Positions 61,086 through 64,000 of a DNA stretch of 64,000 bases are shown here, piece after piece (positions within the stretch are counted from its first letter, which is position 1; each line of letters begins with the position of its first letter). Position numbers and translations under genes: made by a program. Below the pieces are notes generated by a model, which saw only the letters and a list, made by a program, of their open reading frames with translations, had not been told where the DNA came from and did not search any database. Location of the stretch: assembly GCA_002083365.1 (NCBI GenBank), contig LVWS01000015.1, forward strand, positions 37,011-101,010. The letters run 5' to 3'. Origin of the DNA: Nitrospira sp. SG-bin1. Lineage in GTDB: Bacteria; Nitrospirota; Nitrospiria; Nitrospirales; Nitrospiraceae.

Positions 61086-62150
61086 ATGCTAACTTTTGAA
61101 AACCAGAAACGTCCAACCGTGCTCTTAGTCGGCAACTTCCTATCTGCTACTAGGGGAACTCGGAGTGTGTGCGAGGACCTTGCCTTCCGACTCAAGGCTG
61201 CCGATTGGTGCATTATCACAACATCCTTTCGTCCTGGTCGGTTAGCACGGTTGCTTGATTTTCTGCAGACTGTTTGGCGGTGTCGAAATCAATATCATGT
61301 GGCACATGTCGATGTCTACAGTGGGCCGGCATTCCTGTGGGCTGAGTTGGTGTGTTGGGCTTTAAGAATGGTGAAGAAGCCATATGTGTTGACGCTTCGT
61401 GGAGGAAATCTTCCGGCATTTGCTCAAAAGACCGGTGAACGTGTCCCTCGCTTATTACGGAGTTCCCCTATTGTTACTACACCCTCGGCCTATCTCTTTG
61501 AGCAAATGAGACCCTACCACAAGGAGTTAGAGCTGTTGCCAAATCCATTGGACCTGGAAAAGTATTCGTTTAAGGATCGAGCGCATCCTGTCCCCAAGTT
61601 AGTCTGGCTCAGGGCATTCCATCATATCTACAATCCCTCGCTCGCTGTTCGGGTAGTCGCTCAGCTGGCACAGGACTTTCCAGAGGTTCGGCTAGTCATG
61701 ATGGGCCCCGATAAGGGTGATGGGAGTTTTGAACAGATGAAAGGATTGACATCGCAACTTGGCGTCAATGATAGGCTGATGTGCACGGGCACTGTCACTA
61801 AAGATGAAATTCCCAAGTTACTCAATCAAGGCGATATTTTTTTGAATACACCCAGAGTGGACAATACGCCAGTGAGTGTGCTCGAAGCCATGGCTTGTGG
61901 ATTATGCATTGTGAGTACGAATGTAGGAGGCATCCCTTATTTGCTCAAAGACGAGAGCGATGCACTCCTTGTTCCTACTGACGATGCTGCCGCAATGGCC
62001 CAAGCGGTTAGGCGATTCTTGACCGAGGATGGTCTCGCCGATCGGCTGTCGAAAAATGCCCGCATAAAAGTTGAACAATTTGATTGGCCGAGCATTCTCC
62101 CAAAGTGGGAGAAAATTTTGATGGAAGTTGCAGCACAAGCTCGGAAATGA
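61086..62150 (+). CDS. Glycosyltransferase family 4
   Basis: A 354-residue GT-B protein. The N-terminus has VLLVGNFLSATRGTRSVCED, with PYVLTLRGGNLP following. The C-terminal half has VWLRAFHHIYNPSLAVRVVA, LVMMGPDKGDGS and TPRVDNTPVSVLEAMACGLC, with the EX7E motif. The stop overlaps the next gene's ATG by 4 nt. Confidence 0.92.
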   Translation: MLTFENQKRPTVLLVGNFLSATRGTRSVCEDLAFRLKAADWCIITTSFRPGRLARLLDFLQTVWRCRNQYHVAHVDVYSGPAFLWAELVCWALRMVKKPYVLTLRGGNLPAFAQKTGERVPRLLRSSPIVTTPSAYLFEQMRPYHKELELLPNPLDLEKYSFKDRAHPVPKLVWLRAFHHIYNPSLAVRVVAQLAQDFPEVRLVMMGPDKGDGSFEQMKGLTSQLGVNDRLMCTGTVTKDEIPKLLNQGDIFLNTPRVDNTPVSVLEAMACGLCIVSTNVGGIPYLLKDESDALLVPTDDAAAMAQAVRRFLTEDGLADRLSKNARIKVEQFDWPSILPKWEKILMEVAAQARK

Positions 62151-63565
62151 AAGACACACTACTCAAAGCTTACCATAGACTGCCTGGACCATTGCGTTCG
62201 ATAGTAGCCAGCATGCGCGGGCTGCACCTCCGATCCTGGCGATACGGCCCGGAAACAGAGCGTCTGGCTGAAGAAGCACTTAGGCGTGAATATTGGAGTC
62301 CAGAACAGTGGCGAGTCTGGCAAGAAGAACGATTAGCGTATGTACTCCATCGAGCTGCCACGCAAGTGCCGTACTATCGGGAGCAATGGGCTGCCCGACG
62401 GAAGGGCGGGGATAAGGCATCGTGGGAGTACTTGGAAAATTGGCCGATTCTTGAAAAAGACTTGCTCAGGGCGAACTCACGAGGATTTGTGGCCGATGAT
62501 TGTAACGTGCGGAAGATGTACAACGAGCGGACAAGTGGGAGTACCGGTAAGCCACTGAGCTTGTGGGCAAGCTTGCAGACCATACGTACTTTGTCTGCCT
62601 GGAGCGAGGCACGGATTCGCAACTGGAACGGCGTGTCTCGACACAACCGTTGGGCAATGATTGCCGGCCAATTAGTGACTCCGGTGACTCAGAGACGTCC
62701 GCCTTTTTGGGTATGGAATCAGGGGTTAAATCAACTCTACATGTCTTCCTATCATCTGGCTCCGGATCTCATGGTGACTTATCTTGATGCGCTTTCTCGC
62801 TATCGTATTGCCTATCTTTATGGGTACCCTTCTTCGCTCTACGCATTAGCTCAGAAAGCCTTGGACTTAGGCCGAAAGGATCTGCACATGGCCGTCGCGC
62901 TCACAAGCGCTGAACCGGTCTATGAGTATCAACGAGCAGCGATTGCAGAAGCCTTCAACTGTCCTGTTCGTGAAACCTACGGAATGGCCGAGATGGCCGC
63001 TATGGCAAGTGAGTGTGCTATGGGCCGGTTGCACTTATGGCCGGAAGTCGGGTGGGTAGAGTTTGTTCAGAATGATCGACCGGTTCCGCCCGGGGTGTCT
63101 GGCGACCTGGTGTGTACGGGCTTGTTAAATGCTGATATGCCACTGATCCGGTACCGCATTGGTGATCGAGGCTGTCTGACGGATCATCCTGAAGCGTGCC
63201 AATGTGGACGTACCTTACCGGTGATGGGATCGCTGGATGGAAGAATCAGCGATGTGCTCTACACAAAAGACGGGAGGCGCGTCAGCAGGTTTGGTGCAGT
63301 ATTTAACGGTGACCTAGCGATCCGCGAAGCTCAGATCATTCAGGAAAGGCTTGATTGTGTGCGTGTGAAATTTGTACCAACACCAGGTTTTTCCTCGCGT
63401 CATGAAGATGTGATCGTGCAAAGAGTCAAAGAACGGATGGGGGATATCAAAGTAGTCATGGAGCGAACCACGGAGATTCCTCGCGGAGCGAGCGGAAAGT
63501 TTCGCGCCGTTGTCTGCAAATTACCGGAGGAATGTAGAGCTAAGGATAAGCCTCAAAAGAGTTGA
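62147..63565 (+). CDS. CapK/PaaK-like adenylate-forming protein
   Basis: A 472-residue member of the phenylacetate-CoA ligase/CapK group. The AMP-binding motif is RTSGSTGKPLSLW, followed by YLYGYPSSLYALAQKAL and PVRETYGMAEMAAMASE. The C-terminal part has CQCGRTLPVMGSLDGRISDVL. In polysaccharide loci such proteins are thought to activate a carboxylic acid for attachment to the glycan, so it may work with the amidotransferases and ATP-grasp protein. The ATG 62147 overlaps the preceding stop (ATGA). An in-frame extension to 62084 lies within the previous gene. Confidence 0.88.
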   Translation: MKDTLLKAYHRLPGPLRSIVASMRGLHLRSWRYGPETERLAEEALRREYWSPEQWRVWQEERLAYVLHRAATQVPYYREQWAARRKGGDKASWEYLENWPILEKDLLRANSRGFVADDCNVRKMYNERTSGSTGKPLSLWASLQTIRTLSAWSEARIRNWNGVSRHNRWAMIAGQLVTPVTQRRPPFWVWNQGLNQLYMSSYHLAPDLMVTYLDALSRYRIAYLYGYPSSLYALAQKALDLGRKDLHMAVALTSAEPVYEYQRAAIAEAFNCPVRETYGMAEMAAMASECAMGRLHLWPEVGWVEFVQNDRPVPPGVSGDLVCTGLLNADMPLIRYRIGDRGCLTDHPEACQCGRTLPVMGSLDGRISDVLYTKDGRRVSRFGAVFNGDLAIREAQIIQERLDCVRVKFVPTPGFSSRHEDVIVQRVKERMGDIKVVMERTTEIPRGASGKFRAVVCKLPEECRAKDKPQKS

Positions 63566-63926
63566 GCATCATGACTACTTGACGCTCGCACAAAGCTGGT
63601 CTTGTCAGAGCTAGATGCTACCTACCACTACTTCAAGCCTTGAAAACTGTCCTGGAGGGGCAAACGCCAAATTGCTGGAACAATTGGCATAGCGATCAAA
63701 CCACCAAAGTTTAGTTTTACGGTTCCTCTCATCGCACACCACGCAGGGCCTATGAACGGTTTAAACAAGTCGGAATAAGTGGCCTTACATTTGTACTTAG
63801 GTCTCTAATAGACGGCTTATTTTGCATAATGATTGCCTATTTCTGTATAAGGTGCGGAACCTCATTTAAGACACCGCCAAACATTTCTATAGCCTCAGCG
63901 TGTTGTGAACTATGAGGAGACTCCAC
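63566..63926. other. Intergenic region downstream of the polysaccharide locus
   Basis: A 361-nt gap with no supported gene. The right part has a promoter-like pair (separate entry) and AGGAGA before the final partial gene. I see no strong terminator hairpin with a T-run after the CapK-like gene. Confidence 0.45.
63822..63851 (+). promoter_or_regulatory. Candidate sigma70-type promoter for the final gene
   Basis: TTGCAT (63822-63827) and TATAAG (63846-63851, 5/6 to the -10 consensus) are 18 nt apart, in an AT-rich setting. It would give a leader of about 70 nt before ATG 63927. Confidence 0.4.
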
Positions 63927-64000
63927 ATGCTTCGACTCAAGCAAGCCCTCGGGGCCTGTATTTTAGTGAGCGCCTTCGCGTCAACCGTTGCGGCGCACGC
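63927..64000 (+). CDS. N-terminus of an exported protein (partial)
   Basis: Only 24 complete codons are visible before the window ends. They encode a signal peptide, MLRLKQALGACILVSAFAST then VAAHA, with a hydrophobic core and AxA-type cleavage site. AGGAGA lies about 6 nt upstream of ATG 63927. The mature protein is not in view, so no function can be given. Confidence 0.6.
   Translation, partial: MLRLKQALGACILVSAFASTVAAH

Noticed and set aside
1..64000. CRISPR arrays, tRNA/rRNA genes, intact insertion sequences
   Set aside because: I looked for regularly spaced repeats, TpsiC-loop patterns and transposase motifs (DDE blocks with terminal repeats) and found none that I could support.

Overview
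The window looks like a chromosomal segment of a Gram-negative bacterium, and I infer a Nitrospira-like member of Nitrospirota. The reasons are moderately high GC in the housekeeping half, outer-membrane proteins (FadL family, Wza-like export proteins, a beta-barrel), and a gene order glmU-glmS-gatC-panD-gatA-gatB-eno-ftsB-era-mgtE-recO that resembles what I remember of that phylum. The assignment is not proven by any sequence search. I found no tRNA, rRNA, CRISPR array or intact insertion sequence.

Region 1 (1-10.1 kb) is mostly housekeeping and envelope genes. It holds a cut-off PilZ-like gene, a FadL-type porin, a DUF4403 lipoprotein, a small cupin that appears frameshifted at its 3' end, a CDF metal exporter and an exported protein. 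These are followed by a minus-strand tmk-holB-metG cluster. The metG gene carries a sharply lower-GC patch (about 43% G+C) over its anticodon-binding domain.

Region 2 (10.2-26.8 kb) is a long plus-strand run. It encodes amino-sugar and cell-wall precursor synthesis (GlmU, GlmS), the tRNA-dependent amidotransferase (GatC, GatA, GatB) with panD inserted between gatC and gatA, and enolase. It continues with an FtsB-like divisome protein, Era, MgtE, RecO, a DUF971 protein, a lipoprotein and glycogen synthase. A convergent lipoprotein gene closes it. Many junctions are 4-nt ATGA overlaps, typical of translationally coupled operons.

Region 3 (27-63.6 kb) is a surface-polysaccharide locus. A LuxR-type regulator and a divergent PilZ protein sit at its head, followed by an RfaH/NusG-like antiterminator whose leader contains an ops-like element (28694-28705). 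The first module (29.4-35.6 kb) builds an activated modified sugar: a cytidylyltransferase, an epimerase/dehydratase, a zinc C-methyltransferase and a 3,5-epimerase, plus an unusual DUF4910 peptidase-like protein and a 2OG-Fe(II) oxygenase-like protein. Next come two tandem Wza-like export proteins, an outer-membrane barrel, an SDR lacking its catalytic Tyr/Lys, and a Wzm/Wzt ABC exporter. The last part (42.6-63.6 kb) holds at least seven glycosyltransferases, a PMT-type membrane transferase, an O-antigen ligase/polymerase-like protein, two asparagine-synthetase-like amidotransferases, an ATP-grasp protein, a polysaccharide deacetylase, a HAD-UbiA fusion and a CapK-like adenylating enzyme. Together they suggest synthesis, decoration with amide or acyl groups, and ABC-dependent export of a complex glycan.

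The most interesting items are the ops-like element with its adjacent antiterminator, the sugar module with DUF4910 and oxygenase, a frameshifted remnant of a second oxygenase of the same kind at 38.8 kb, the SDR with substituted catalytic residues, and the GC mosaic in metG.
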